A DNA stretch of 64,000 bases, taken from NCBI GenBank assembly GCA_023460395.1, contig JAEWQB010000001.1, positions 52,806-116,805 of the forward strand, read 5' to 3'. Source of the DNA: Pseudomonadota bacterium (GTDB taxonomy: Bacteria > Desulfobacterota > Desulfovibrionia > Desulfovibrionales > Desulfovibrionaceae). The notes below the pieces were generated by a model. That model ran no database searches. It was given only the letters and a program-made list of their open reading frames with translations, and was not told the origin of the DNA. The position numbers and the translations under genes were made by a program. Shown here one piece after another: positions 50,727-60,563 of this stretch. Position 1 is the first letter of the stretch. Each line of letters starts with the position of its first letter.

Positions 50727-51434
50727 CTAGTCCACAAGGACATATCCGACAGTCTCCAAGGCGCGAAGGGGAAAAGCCCCCTGCCGCACAACGCGGAGCG
50801 TTCCCGGTGAGACAATCTCCACAAGCGTGGAAGGCAAACCGCCTGAAGGTGCTGGTGGAAGATCCAGCACGCCCTGCGTGGCAGCACAGAGCACGGGGTC
50901 CAGACGGGCAGCCTCGGTTACAGCCGGATGCCCGCTCACATTGGCGCTGGTAGAAACCAGCGCTCCCCCCGCAGCGCGGCACAAGGCGGCAGCCACGGGA
51001 TGCGGAGTGAACCGCACGGCGATCTTGCCTGTTCCTCCGGTCAACATGGCGGGAACAGCGGCGGAGGCCGGTAACAAAAGCGAAAGAGGCGCGGGCCAGA
51101 ACGCCAAGGCGAGCGCACGGGCCGTTGCCAGACACCCCTTATCTGTCGCTGGAGTACACTCCGTTGCAGGCTTTGGCTCTGCCACGAGAGCCTTCAGTTG
51201 GTCCCGGTGCCCGATAATTACCGGCAACGGCATAGACGCGGGCCGCTGTTTCGCGGCGTACACTCCCGCAATGCCTGCAAGGCTGAACGCCGAGCACCCC
51301 ACTGCGAAAAAGGTTTCCGTGGGGTAGCACAGCACGGCCCCCCCGCGAAGCAACGAAGCGGCGCGGGCAATATCGGTCAGCACCGGAATACGCTTCCCGC
51401 CCGCTGCCGGTATGGTATCTGTCTGCATTGTCAT
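50727..51434 (-). CDS. tsaC: L-threonylcarbamoyladenylate synthase (Sua5/YrdC/TsaC)
   Basis: Makes threonylcarbamoyl-AMP from Thr, bicarbonate and ATP for the t6A37 modification of ANN-reading tRNAs. The YrdC-fold motifs 'GGAVLCYPTETFFAVGC', 'VYAAKQRPASMPLPVIIG' (the K-x-R pattern), 'AFWPAPLSLLLPA' and 'ALVSTSANVSG' are present. Length 235. A short insert (about 85-102) lies after the KxR motif. Divergent from rlmH. Confidence 0.92.
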   Translation of the reverse strand: MTMQTDTIPAAGGKRIPVLTDIARAASLLRGGAVLCYPTETFFAVGCSAFSLAGIAGVYAAKQRPASMPLPVIIGHRDQLKALVAEPKPATECTPATDKGCLATARALALAFWPAPLSLLLPASAAVPAMLTGGTGKIAVRFTPHPVAAALCRAAGGALVSTSANVSGHPAVTEAARLDPVLCAATQGVLDLPPAPSGGLPSTLVEIVSPGTLRVVRQGAFPLRALETVGYVLVD

Positions 51435-51557
51435 AGCGATATCGTCGCCATATACCCATGGCTGGTCTTGCGCTCCGCCATATTGCTTGAGCCGCCGGAG
51501 ATTGCACGGTACAACCGCGCAGCCACTTCAGGCTGTCATATCCAACACGGGAGCATC

Positions 51558-52028
51558 ATGAAACAGGTAAGCCTTATCGTCGTGGGAAAACTGCGGGAAA
51601 CATTCTGGGCGCAGGCAGCGGACCACTTCACATCACGCCTTTCCCGCACAATGCGCGTTCGGGAAATTATCGTCAAAGACGGCAACTCCCGGCTCTCTCC
51701 CGCTGACCGGAATGTAGAAGAAGGGGAACGCATACTCGCCGCCCTTTCCCCCACGGACATCCCCATTGCACTAGATGAGCACGGCACCTTACGCACCTCT
51801 GTGGAGTTCGCCCGCTTTCTGGATGATCAGACGCTGGATGGCAACAGAACGCCGTGTTTTCTGGTAGGCGGAGCGTTCGGGCTTTCCCCTGCGGTACGCG
51901 CGGCGTGCCGCCACACCTTCAGCCTTTCTCCCATGACATTCACCCACGAAATGGCACGCGTGCTCCTGCTGGAACAGCTCTACCGCGCCGACGCCATTTT
52001 GCGCGGCAGCCCCTACCATCACGCGTAA
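51558..52028 (+). CDS. rlmH: 23S rRNA pseudouridine-1915 N3-methyltransferase
   Basis: A SPOUT methyltransferase acting on 70S ribosomes. 'PCFLVGGAFGLSPAVR' is the SAM-binding trefoil-knot motif, 'IPIALDEHG' and the C-terminal 'FTHEMARVLLLEQLYRADAILRGSPYHH' are strictly conserved. Length 156. ATG 51558 has GGGAG at 5 nt; the frame is open upstream to 51198 but antiparallel to tsaC, so that extension is rejected. Confidence 0.96.
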   Translation: MKQVSLIVVGKLRETFWAQAADHFTSRLSRTMRVREIIVKDGNSRLSPADRNVEEGERILAALSPTDIPIALDEHGTLRTSVEFARFLDDQTLDGNRTPCFLVGGAFGLSPAVRAACRHTFSLSPMTFTHEMARVLLLEQLYRADAILRGSPYHHA

Positions 52029-52150
52029 GCCTACAGAGTCGCACGGGCTGGGTAAGCCAATTCGGGACTGCCGGGGACTGAGGTCCGGTACCCTGTTATC
52101 AGAAGTCCGGCTGTCCGACAGTCCGGGGATACTCCTTTTACAACAAGCGG

Positions 52151-54355
52151 CTACAGCACCTCGTACACACGAGTGTGCACATTATCAAATATCAAGCGGA
52201 AATACGGAGTAATTTCCGGGTCTTCAGGGTCACGAAGCAGCAAACGCACCATCATGGACGCATACATATCGGAATCCATGACAAACCGGGAGTTTGTAAT
52301 GGAATCTATAACCAAGTGCGCTCCGTTAAATCGGAAAAATTCCGTATGGTCCAACTCGTCCTCGGTGAGAATATCTATGGATTCCACCATGGCGGGAGTA
52401 CGAATACTTCCTCTCGTTTCAGTAAACGACCCCAACTGCGCGTTTAAACTTATCTGCCCCAACTTGGTGAGGTGATAGCCCGGCATATCCCGCGTAAGCA
52501 TGTCCCATGTGCCATAGCGGCTTATCCACCTGCCCAGTTTCAGAGAATCGGCGGTGACCACCAGATACTGTGGATGCGGCGGCACAATGCCCATATCGCG
52601 GGTTCCCAGATCATTCAGAATATCCAGAACTTCTTGCTGTTCTTTGCCCCCCCATGCCTTGGTCAGCAGCCAGTCATGCACGGCGAGGTATTTGATAAAC
52701 TGGCTGGCAAAACGAGGGTTCTTCGTGCTCAGTACCGCAGCCAGCGGGTACAGGCGATCCGAATTGTGCCGCGCACCGTCCGCAAACGTCTGCCTACCGG
52801 CGAAATATTGTGTGGCGTATCCCCAGTCCCACCACGTCCAAAAACCTGCGCCATCAGGCGTGGCGGGCTTCACCGCCTTCAACGCCTTAACATGGGCAGC
52901 CGAAAGAAAAGGCGTGACGGGCAAATACGGTAGTTGCCCCAATATCGGCACCGATAGCAAGGCCGTGAGCGCGACAGCCACACCAACCCGCACGCCCCGG
53001 CGGGCGTATCCCGCAGGAAACTGGGCTTGCAGGAAAAAATGAAGGGGCAGAATAAGGCCCAGCCCCACAGCCGGACCGCCAAACATCGCCATGCGTCCCC
53101 CCAGTGTATAACTGAGTAACGCAAGTACCAGCAAAGGCGCGAGCAGAGCGAGAGCCGGGACCATCCACATGCTCACCACGAACCCCACGCACCCCAGAAC
53201 CGCAATAGCCGTCACCGGGTACAGATAACTGAACACCTCGCTGACGCTCAAATTCTGGGCTTCAATTATGCTCTGCACGATACCCGGAAGGTCCACAAGG
53301 ATACCCGCGTTGCGGAAAATATCTCCCGCGCCCGCAGGCTTACTATACAATTGCACCCGGTGAATCATGGACCCCAGCGTGCCGCCGTCAACTCCGGCGA
53401 ACACGGTAGCCAGCACGACCACTGGAACAAAGGCCCAATGCGTGAAAAGACGCGCTCCCCACGTTTCCATCCGATACCGCGCCAGCAGAAGCACAAGACC
53501 CAGCGATGCTCCCAGCCAACCGCCCGACGGCAACGCATACAGGGCCACCCCGGTAAACAGCATGGTCCGGTGTCCCTTCGGCCCTAAAAAGGATACCAGC
53601 GCTAAGGCGACAACAGGGTATATCTTCGCAATATAGATGAAAAAGACATGCCAATCCTGCATGAACCAACCAAGCAGGCCCGCAAGGAAAAGACAGACTT
53701 CGGCACCAAAAGACGGAGCTGCCTTCAGCGGCTCGTCACCGGGAACTCCCAACCAGCCCGCCAGCGTGGTTCCCGCCCGTGTTCCGCAAGCCGCCCTGCT
53801 CAACCTGCTCCCGGAGGCCAACCACCGGCGTAGCGCCTCGCCCGGAGGCAAAATACGCCCGTGCAGGACCACCGCAAGGGGCAGGGCCAGCAGTATGGGA
53901 AACAGCAGGACCACAAGATCTGTGTCGTAAAACCCCAGCAGCGTCCGGTACAAAAAACTCGGAGCCAACGCGGTTACCACCCCCGCGGCAATGCCCAATT
54001 CAGGGCAGCCCAGCAGGCAGGCCCACCCTACCATGGCACAAGCCACCAACGCCGCCAGAAAAGGCGGGGACCAAAAGGCGAATGTTTCCAGAGAAAGCCC
54101 CAAACACGTGGCGAGCCACTTTGTCATGGTGGCGAAGGGATGCGGGCCAAACGTTTCTGAGTCCGTGGCCTTAGCCAGCCAAGTATAGGCATCATGCGTG
54201 GCGAGAAGCGGTTCTCCGTCCACCATGGTTAGTGCATCGGGCAGGGGCATGGGTTGCAGCATATGAATACCGACAACCAATGCATACGCCACGAGAGCGC
54301 AGAGCAGGCATTTCTTCCAAGCCACAGGGCATATGGCCAACTTTTCCAGCGTCAT
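52151..54355 (-). CDS. pglB: Bacterial oligosaccharyltransferase, STT3/PglB family
   Basis: Transfers a lipid-linked glycan to Asn of periplasmic proteins. A multi-span N-terminal half (about 11-13 helices) is followed by a soluble periplasmic domain from about 480. Catalytic elements in order: D55 in 'ATHDAYTW', the D144-x-D146 pair in 'GFYDTDLV', the TIXE-type 'SIIE' with E365 in EL5, and the diagnostic W508-W-D-W-G512 that binds the acceptor sequon. Length 734. ATG 54355 has AGGA at 6 nt. No pgl glycan-assembly genes are adjacent. A Desulfovibrio PglB homologue is reported to be active. Confidence 0.93.
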   Translation of the reverse strand: MTLEKLAICPVAWKKCLLCALVAYALVVGIHMLQPMPLPDALTMVDGEPLLATHDAYTWLAKATDSETFGPHPFATMTKWLATCLGLSLETFAFWSPPFLAALVACAMVGWACLLGCPELGIAAGVVTALAPSFLYRTLLGFYDTDLVVLLFPILLALPLAVVLHGRILPPGEALRRWLASGSRLSRAACGTRAGTTLAGWLGVPGDEPLKAAPSFGAEVCLFLAGLLGWFMQDWHVFFIYIAKIYPVVALALVSFLGPKGHRTMLFTGVALYALPSGGWLGASLGLVLLLARYRMETWGARLFTHWAFVPVVVLATVFAGVDGGTLGSMIHRVQLYSKPAGAGDIFRNAGILVDLPGIVQSIIEAQNLSVSEVFSYLYPVTAIAVLGCVGFVVSMWMVPALALLAPLLVLALLSYTLGGRMAMFGGPAVGLGLILPLHFFLQAQFPAGYARRGVRVGVAVALTALLSVPILGQLPYLPVTPFLSAAHVKALKAVKPATPDGAGFWTWWDWGYATQYFAGRQTFADGARHNSDRLYPLAAVLSTKNPRFASQFIKYLAVHDWLLTKAWGGKEQQEVLDILNDLGTRDMGIVPPHPQYLVVTADSLKLGRWISRYGTWDMLTRDMPGYHLTKLGQISLNAQLGSFTETRGSIRTPAMVESIDILTEDELDHTEFFRFNGAHLVIDSITNSRFVMDSDMYASMMVRLLLRDPEDPEITPYFRLIFDNVHTRVYEVL

Positions 54356-54681
54356 ACAACGTCCTGATACAGGATTTTGAAACACTATTCTGGTGCAATG
54401 GGGTAATATCCCGCGCACCCTACAACCAGTTCTGGGGATATTCAAGCTCGACCAAGCCAGTCGGGGTGATCGGAGTGGTCTGAATGGTCTGGGTGATCGG
54501 GGTAATCTGGGCGGCAACGCCCCTTCCCGTTCTCCGAATTTTCCGCTACATCAGCTTCACGGCCTTTCAGACAGACCGTCCCGGAGCGGGTGCGCCCTCA
54601 CACGCCCCGCGTGTTCAGCGCATTCAGCGCGTGCCAGCCCTGCAACAACCGTGTATCCACCGTTCCACCAAAGGAGAATCC
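54356..54681. other. Divergent intergenic region, pglB / 74-residue gene
   Basis: It contains the 9-bp repeat array at 54463-54511 and the Shine-Dalgarno of the small plus-strand gene. No RNA gene or clear promoter was seen. Confidence 0.5.
54463..54511. repeat. 9-bp-period degenerate tandem repeat
   Basis: Five consecutive 9-mers plus a partial: GGGGTGATC, GGAGTGGTC, TGAATGGTC, TGGGTGATC, GGGGTAATC, TGGG. Same period and same gradual drift as the thiF-thiE array, but a different unit. Lies between the divergent pglB and the small plus-strand gene. Confidence 0.8.
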
Positions 54682-54906
54682 ATGGCCGCCCTTTCCCTCG
54701 CCTACTTGCGCGAACTTGAAGAATATATGTCCTCCGGCGCTATGTTGGAAGACTTTGAATACTCCCCGGAAGAACGCCGTCACGAAATGCTTGAATTCTT
54801 GGAAGTGCTCATGGATGTGGCGGACCTTGCAGACGAAACAGCCACAAAAATGATTTTTAAAAATTCTCAGATGAGTGCGTTTTTCGGCCTGAGCGACCAA
54901 AAATAA
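54682..54906 (+). CDS. Conserved-looking small acidic helical protein, unknown
   Basis: A 74-residue protein, mostly alpha-helical and acidic ('YLRELEEYMSSGAMLEDFEY', 'EERRHEMLEFLEVLMDVADLAD'), with no signal peptide or Cys. ATG 54682 is preceded by AAGGAG at 5 nt, which strongly supports translation. I do not recognise a family. Its last 40 bp overlap the 3' end of the convergent rsmG gene. Confidence 0.65.
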   Translation: MAALSLAYLRELEEYMSSGAMLEDFEYSPEERRHEMLEFLEVLMDVADLADETATKMIFKNSQMSAFFGLSDQK

Positions 54907-55553
54907 CGAGTGTCCCGACCCACGGTATATGCCTGTTCCCGCTCCAGCGCCCACGTTGCGGGCAGCGCGTCCGGCGCGGGATTCAGCCCCAGCACGATAA
55001 CCCTGCCGCCTTCGTTTTCCGTCCCGGCGGGGCGCAGTCGCCCTTCCACGAATGGCAACAGTTTTTCCCACGGCATAAAGGCGCGGCTCACCAGCAAATC
55101 CGCCGGTTCTTCATTCTCCATAAAATCTTCCGCCCGTCCCCGAAAAACGTGCGTTTCCGCAAGGGACAAACGTGCCACAGTCTGCACGAGAAACAGCGCC
55201 CGCTTTTCCCGCACTTCCACCATATAGTATGCGCCTTTGTTCCAGACAATACGTAGCGGGATTCCCGGCAGGCCCGCTCCCGCCCCGAAATCCCAGCAAC
55301 GCGGAGCTGAAGGAAGTTGTAGTCCGTCAAGAAACACCGCAAGGTGAAGACTGTCCATTATTAGCACTTCCAGAGCCTCATCCCATCGGTAAGGACCGAT
55401 AAGATTCATAACCCGGTTCCACTTCATGAGTAATTCCAAATAGGTGGTCAGTTGCGCAACCTGAGAAGACTCCGGTGAAAAACCGCAGGAATGTAGGCGT
55501 TGCGCTACGGCGTCCGCCGAAAGGGGAAGAGAAGAGCGTGAACTGGGCGGCAT
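54867..55553 (-). CDS. rsmG: 16S rRNA (guanine-527 N7) methyltransferase
   Basis: A class I SAM methyltransferase modifying G527 of 16S rRNA. 'CWDFGAGAGLPGIPLRIVW' is the SAM-binding motif I, with 'LVQTVARLSLAETHVFRGRAEDF' and 'LLVSRAFMPWEKLL' following. N-terminal 'WNRVMNLIGPYRWDEALEVLIMDSL' matches the RsmG lead-in. Length 228 from ATG 55553 (AAGGA at 7 nt). The C-terminus overlaps the 74-residue gene tail to tail by 40 bp. Confidence 0.93.
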   Translation of the reverse strand: MPPSSRSSLPLSADAVAQRLHSCGFSPESSQVAQLTTYLELLMKWNRVMNLIGPYRWDEALEVLIMDSLHLAVFLDGLQLPSAPRCWDFGAGAGLPGIPLRIVWNKGAYYMVEVREKRALFLVQTVARLSLAETHVFRGRAEDFMENEEPADLLVSRAFMPWEKLLPFVEGRLRPAGTENEGGRVIVLGLNPAPDALPATWALEREQAYTVGRDTRYFWSLRPKNALI

Positions 55554-55788
55554 GTGATATTCCTTGTAGCTGTCTTGGTGTCCGGTCGGCCCATGCGGGA
55601 GCATACAGAGCCTGTATGCCGCGCGATTCCGGGCACGTGGTCCGCATCCGGCATCCTCCGGCGGCGCGGACGCCACCGGGCAAACCTCTACTTCACGGTA
55701 GCGGCACTTGCAAGCCGTTTACAGATACCCTATTACCACTGCACGCGATGCCTGTCGCGACCACTCACGCATTTTTGGAGAATAGCCT

Positions 55789-56736
55789 ATGTCCCAGACA
55801 CTATCCGTTCTTTTTCCCGGTCAAGGCTCACAGGAGCCGGGCATGGGCAAAGAGCTTGCCGAAGCCTGTTCCGACGTCATGAACCTGTGGAAGAAGGCCG
55901 AAACTATTAGCGGCATAGACCTGCGTGGCATTTATTGGGACGCGGACGAAACCGCCATGGCTGATACGCGCAACCTCCAGCCCGCGCTGACAGTGGTAAA
56001 TCTCGGTCTGTGGACACGGCTGGCCGCAAAGGTGAAACCTGCCTGCGTGGCTGGGCATAGTTTGGGAGAATACAGCGCACTCGCCGCCGCTCAGGCGTTA
56101 CGTGTGGATGCCGTGCTGGAAGCGGTGTCCCTGCGGGGCCGGTTAATGGCCGAGGCCGACCCTGACGGCAAAGGTTCCATGGTCGCCGTGCTTAAGCTGG
56201 ACGCTGACTCCGTGCGCGAAGTTGTGGAAGAAACAGCACAAGCCACGGGTGGCATGATTCGCGTGGCAAACTACAACACTCCGGGACAGTTTGTGCTCTC
56301 CGGCGTAAAAGACGCCATTGCCGATGCATCCGAGCGCGTAAAGACCCGCAAAGGCCGCGCAGTGCCTCTGGCTGTGTCTGGAGCGTTCCACAGCCCCCTC
56401 ATGGCGGAAGCCGCGCAGGAACTGGCGGGCTATATGAAAAAGCTGCAATGGAATAAGCCGCAGTTCCCCATTTACTGCAACGTGACGGCCCTGCCCGTGG
56501 CGGATGCGGCCTCCCTTGCCGAAATTATGCCGCGCCAGATGACGTCATCCGTTCTCTGGGTAGACACCATTCGCAACCAGTATGCGTCGGGAGTGCGCAC
56601 ATGGGTGGAAGCCGGTCCCAAGGGTGTGCTGACAAAAATGCTGGGACAGATACTCAAGCCCGTGGCAGAACCTGAGGCATGGCAGGGAGTTTCCGTGGCG
56701 GACATGGCTGCGGCAGAGACGTTTCCCGGTATGTAA
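55789..56736 (+). CDS. fabD: Malonyl-CoA:ACP transacylase
   Basis: Loads malonyl units on ACP for fatty-acid synthesis. 'LFPGQGSQEPGMGK' forms the oxyanion region (GQGSQ 11-15), the nucleophile is S91 in 'GHSLGEYSAL', and H201 in 'SGAFHSPLM' completes the dyad. 'TGGMIRVANYNTPGQFVLSG' is also conserved. Length 315. No other fab genes are adjacent; argS follows 242 bp downstream. Confidence 0.95.
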   Translation: MSQTLSVLFPGQGSQEPGMGKELAEACSDVMNLWKKAETISGIDLRGIYWDADETAMADTRNLQPALTVVNLGLWTRLAAKVKPACVAGHSLGEYSALAAAQALRVDAVLEAVSLRGRLMAEADPDGKGSMVAVLKLDADSVREVVEETAQATGGMIRVANYNTPGQFVLSGVKDAIADASERVKTRKGRAVPLAVSGAFHSPLMAEAAQELAGYMKKLQWNKPQFPIYCNVTALPVADAASLAEIMPRQMTSSVLWVDTIRNQYASGVRTWVEAGPKGVLTKMLGQILKPVAEPEAWQGVSVADMAAAETFPGM

Positions 56737-56978
56737 CGCGGTTGGGGAAAAGCCGTGTGCGGCAGAGAGAATAGCGAAGAACTGCCGCCAAACTGAGGCC
56801 GGGCCTCCGCAGGTGTGCCATTCCCCGGCATGAAAGGCTTTTCAGCCCTTACAAAACCTGTTAGATGGCGGGATTCCCCATGCAGTGCGGTGCCATGCCG
56901 CGCTTTTCACAACACTGAAAACAGACGAAACACGACGGGGCGCACGCCCTGTTGACCATACCAGTAGAGAAGACGACA

Positions 56979-58628
56979 ATGCGCGCAAAGAATCATCTGC
57001 TTAAGGCTCTCACGACCATCGTGGCGGATATGGACCTCTCTTGGCCGGATAAGGCCACCATTGAACCGCCCAAAGACAAACAACACGGCGATATGGCTGC
57101 CAACATCGCCATGGTGCTCGCCAAACAGGCACACGCCAGCCCCAGAGAGCTTGCCGCCCGCATCGCCGGCGCATTGCAGACCGATCCGCTCATTGACCGT
57201 ATTGACATTGCCGGTCCCGGTTTTTTGAACATTACCTTCGCTCCGGCCTTCTGGCAGGAACTCATCCCGGCCATTGAAGAGGCCGGAACCCGCTTCGGCT
57301 CCGTCTCCTGCGGCGCAGGGAAAAAGGTGCAAGTGGAATACGTTTCCGCCAACCCCACCGGTCCCCTGCACATCGGTCACGGACGCGGCGCGGCCATAGG
57401 CGACACCATGGCCCGCGTTCTCCGTTTTGCCGGATACGAAGTGGCAACCGAATATTACATCAACGACGCAGGCCGCCAGATGTTCATTTTGGGCGGTTCG
57501 GTGCTGTTCCGCGCCCGGCAACTGAAAGGCGAAAGCCTGCCCGACCCCACCGATTTCTACCGGGGCGACTATATTAAAGATATCGCCGCGCAGGTACTGG
57601 AGCTTCACCCCGACCTGTTGGAAAAACCGGAACAGGACGCACTGGACATCTGCCGCGACTACGCGCTGAACACCATCCTCGACGGTATTCGTAAAGACCT
57701 TGCCGACTTCAACGTGGAGCACCAAGTATGGTTTTCCGAACGCTCTCTGCTTGCGGAAGGTGCGGTGGAGCGGACGTTCCAGCGCTTGCGCGAAGCCGGT
57801 CTGGCCTTTGAGCAGGACGGGGCGCTATGGTTCCGCACCACTGATTTTGGCGATGACAAAGACCGCGTGCTCCGTAAATCTGACGGGCAGCTTACCTATT
57901 TCGCCTCAGACATAGCCTACCACGACAACAAATATGACCGGGGCTTCGATCTGTGCGTGGACATCTGGGGTGCCGACCATCACGGCTATGTACCGCGCAT
58001 GCGCGCAGCCGTGGCTGCGCTCGGTAAGCCGAAAGAAAGCTTCGATGTTATTCTCGTGCAATTGGTAAACCTGCTGCGCGGTGGCGAACAGATAACTATG
58101 TCCACCCGTGCGGGTACGTTTGATACGCTTGAGGAAGTGGTGTCGGAAGTGGGCCGCGATGCAGCCCGTTTCATGTTCCTCTCGCGCAAGAGCGACAGCC
58201 ATCTGGATTTCGACCTTGATCTTGTAAAACAGCAATCCATGGATAATCCGGTCTATTACGTGCAGTACGCCCACGCCCGCGTGTGCTCCCTGCTCCGCAA
58301 GGCTGCTGAACGCGGTGTCCCCATGCCGGAAAAAACCACAGAATCCCTGCTCGCCCCGCTCACAGGACAGGATGAAGTGGATATGTTGCGTCTGCTGGAC
58401 CAATTTGAGGATGTTGTGGACGCGGCAGCGCGCCAGTTGGCCCCGCACCATGTCAGCTATTATCTGCAAGATCTGGCAAGTGCTCTGCATCGCTTCTACG
58501 CCAACAATCCTGTGCTGAACGCCGGGGACGACAGAGTAGTCGCAGCACGTTTGGTTCTGCTCCGGTCCGTTGCTGGCGTTATCCGCAATGGACTTGACTT
58601 GCTGGGCGTCAGTGCGCCGGAGTCCATG
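56979..58628 (+). CDS. argS: Arginyl-tRNA synthetase
   Basis: Charges tRNA-Arg. N-terminal Add1 domain (about 1-100), class I HIGH motif in 'SANPTGPLHIGHGRGAA', and 'TMSTRAGTFDTLEEVV', the ArgS counterpart of KMSKS. 'DVWG'-type and 'QYAHARVCSLLRKA' anticodon-domain helices follow. Length is about 550 residues; the ORF closes with TAG at 58629-58631. ATG 56979 fits the family; the upstream TTG at 56952 has no support. The SPOR gene follows 26 bp later. Confidence 0.96.
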
Positions 58629-58657
58629 TAGCGGCCCCGCCGCCATACGGAAATTTC

Positions 58658-59380
58658 ATGGCCATCCGTTTTTCACGCGAGTCCGCCGAGGGCGGCAAAG
58701 GCAAACGCCACATCACACTCACCACCAGCCCTAGTGGTCTGGTCGGTCTGGTAACGGTGTTGTTGCTCTGTTTTGTCTGGGTTTTCGTATTCGGCCTTTT
58801 GGTGGGACGCGGATACCAGCCCGAAGAAACTCTGCCGGAGCTTAAGCACATTATGCCCGCCCCCCCCTCCGCCCGAAAGGACGCCGGGGCATCCGCCCCG
58901 CCCAAGGCAGCGGGACCGACTTCTCAAACCGCCGCGCAGAGCGGCACGGACGCATCAGGGATCATCAAACCGGAAGAGTTGACATATTACGAGCAGCTCA
59001 AGGCACGGGAAATCCCGCGTAAGCCGGTTCCTTCCCGTCCGGCTCCGGCGGCCCAACGGACGGACACTCCCGAAACGACCAGACAGGCCAGTGCGCCTCA
59101 GACCTCCGTTGCTCCAGACAAAGAACGCTACGACTATGTTTATCAGGTCGCCTCGTTCCGGGACCGGCCCAGTGCCGACTCGCTGCGGACCACCATTGAA
59201 TCCGCCGGGCTGACCAGCCGGGTGGAGAGCGGCGAAGCCTCTGGCTCCACATGGTATCGGGTTATGGTGCTCTTCCGAGGCACCCCGGAAGCCACCAGAA
59301 ACATGAAAGAAACACTTGCCCGGCTGGGGATTAATAAACCGCTGATGAAGTCCAAAACCGCGGTTCCCGGCACGCTCTAA
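58658..59380 (+). CDS. SPOR-domain membrane protein
   Basis: A 240-residue bitopic inner-membrane protein: short basic cytoplasmic N-terminus, one transmembrane helix (about 28-49), a Pro/Ala-rich periplasmic linker (60-150) and a C-terminal SPOR domain (about 155-235; 'YVYQVASFRDRPSADSLRTTIE' and 'WYRVMVLFRGTPEATRN'). SPOR domains bind denuded peptidoglycan and localise to division sites (FtsN-like). Likely co-transcribed with argS. Confidence 0.87.
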   Translation: MAIRFSRESAEGGKGKRHITLTTSPSGLVGLVTVLLLCFVWVFVFGLLVGRGYQPEETLPELKHIMPAPPSARKDAGASAPPKAAGPTSQTAAQSGTDASGIIKPEELTYYEQLKAREIPRKPVPSRPAPAAQRTDTPETTRQASAPQTSVAPDKERYDYVYQVASFRDRPSADSLRTTIESAGLTSRVESGEASGSTWYRVMVLFRGTPEATRNMKETLARLGINKPLMKSKTAVPGTL

Positions 59381-59723
59381 CGGAGCATGTGTGAGTGTTG
59401 ACGCCATGTTCTTCCGCGAGCCACAAATCTTGCCGTAAGAGTTGCAACAGGCCCGTTGGTCAGGTATTCTGTTCTTTCCGCATGTACTTTTCAGGCAGGG
59501 ACACATAACGGCAAACAGGCGTAGACGGTTGGTGTTGCTTAGTATACATTCACGTAAGTTTGTTTCAAGGATAACGCCTCGGCGCCCGCGCAGCACCACG
59601 TGCCGGAGCGTCCGGGAAACAGCATTGACGGTGCGCGGATAGCCCGATATAGCCTAATACACCATGATAATTGGTATACAGGTATATTGCACTGCCCCAC
59701 TATCATAATTCCGGCGGACACGC
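59381..59723. other. Intergenic region before mlaE
   Basis: It contains the promoter at 59625-59653 for the mla operon. Otherwise I see no gene, structured RNA or clear terminator. Confidence 0.5.
59625..59653 (+). promoter_or_regulatory. Sigma-70 promoter of the mla operon
   Basis: -35 TTGACG (5 of 6), a 17-bp spacer and -10 TATAGC (4 of 6). About 70 nt before the mlaE start. Confidence 0.6.
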
Positions 59724-60542
59724 ATGAACACTTCCCCATCCCCCACGCACCACACACTCCTTGCGCCAGTCACGGCACTTGGCGCACGGACTCTCGCCAT
59801 GCTGGGTGAAATGGGAGCGTTATTCCTGTTTCTCCTGCACAGCTTCTGGCACATGTTCACGTCCCCACGCCAGTTGCGTAAAATCATCAACCAAATGTAT
59901 TTTATAGGCTCCAAATCATTACTGGTTATCTCGCTTATCGGCATTTTCACCGGCATGGTGCTGGGGTTGCAGGGATACTACACGTTGGTCAAATTCGGCT
60001 CGGAAGGGTTGCTTGGCGCGGCGGTGGCGCTTTCTCTTATCCGAGAACTTGGCCCTGCTCTCACAGCCATTATGGTGACGGGCCGGGCTGGCTCTTCCAT
60101 GGCTGCGGAAATTGGCGTCATGCGCATATCCGACCAAATTGACGCACTGGAAGTTATGGACATCAACCCCATCGGGTATTTGGTCAGCCCACGTCTTGCG
60201 GCGTGTATTCTTTGTTTCCCCCTGCTTACCGCGCTATTCGACGTTATCGGCATCATTGGCGGCTATCTTACCGGCGTGGCCATGCTTGGCATCAACTCTG
60301 GCGTTTATTTTTATCGCATCGAATCCAGCGTCGCCATGAGTGACGTCACGGAAGGATTCCTCAAGGCGCTTGTTTTCGGGGTTATCGTCGCCACGGTCAG
60401 TTGTTACCAAGGGTTCTACACCCATCTGCGCAAAGACGGGGTGGGACCGGAGGGCGTGTCTAACTCCACCACTGCGGCTGTGGTTATGTCCTGTGTGCTG
60501 GTTCTCGTTACCGACTATGTCATAACCTCCTTCCTCTTATAA
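59724..60542 (+). CDS. mlaE: MlaE-family ABC transporter permease
   Basis: The inner-membrane permease of the Mla phospholipid transporter, which maintains outer-membrane lipid asymmetry. 272 residues with 5-6 hydrophobic helices; 'VTGRAGSSMAAEIGVMRISDQIDALEVM' is the MlaE signature (coupling region) and 'NPIGYLVSPRLAACIL' follows. No N-terminal STAS domain is fused, and no separate mlaB is in the operon. First of five genes mlaE-F-D-C-A. Confidence 0.95.
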   Translation: MNTSPSPTHHTLLAPVTALGARTLAMLGEMGALFLFLLHSFWHMFTSPRQLRKIINQMYFIGSKSLLVISLIGIFTGMVLGLQGYYTLVKFGSEGLLGAAVALSLIRELGPALTAIMVTGRAGSSMAAEIGVMRISDQIDALEVMDINPIGYLVSPRLAACILCFPLLTALFDVIGIIGGYLTGVAMLGINSGVYFYRIESSVAMSDVTEGFLKALVFGVIVATVSCYQGFYTHLRKDGVGPEGVSNSTTAAVVMSCVLVLVTDYVITSFLL

Positions 60543-60563
60543 CGGGAGCACGCGGCGAACTGT

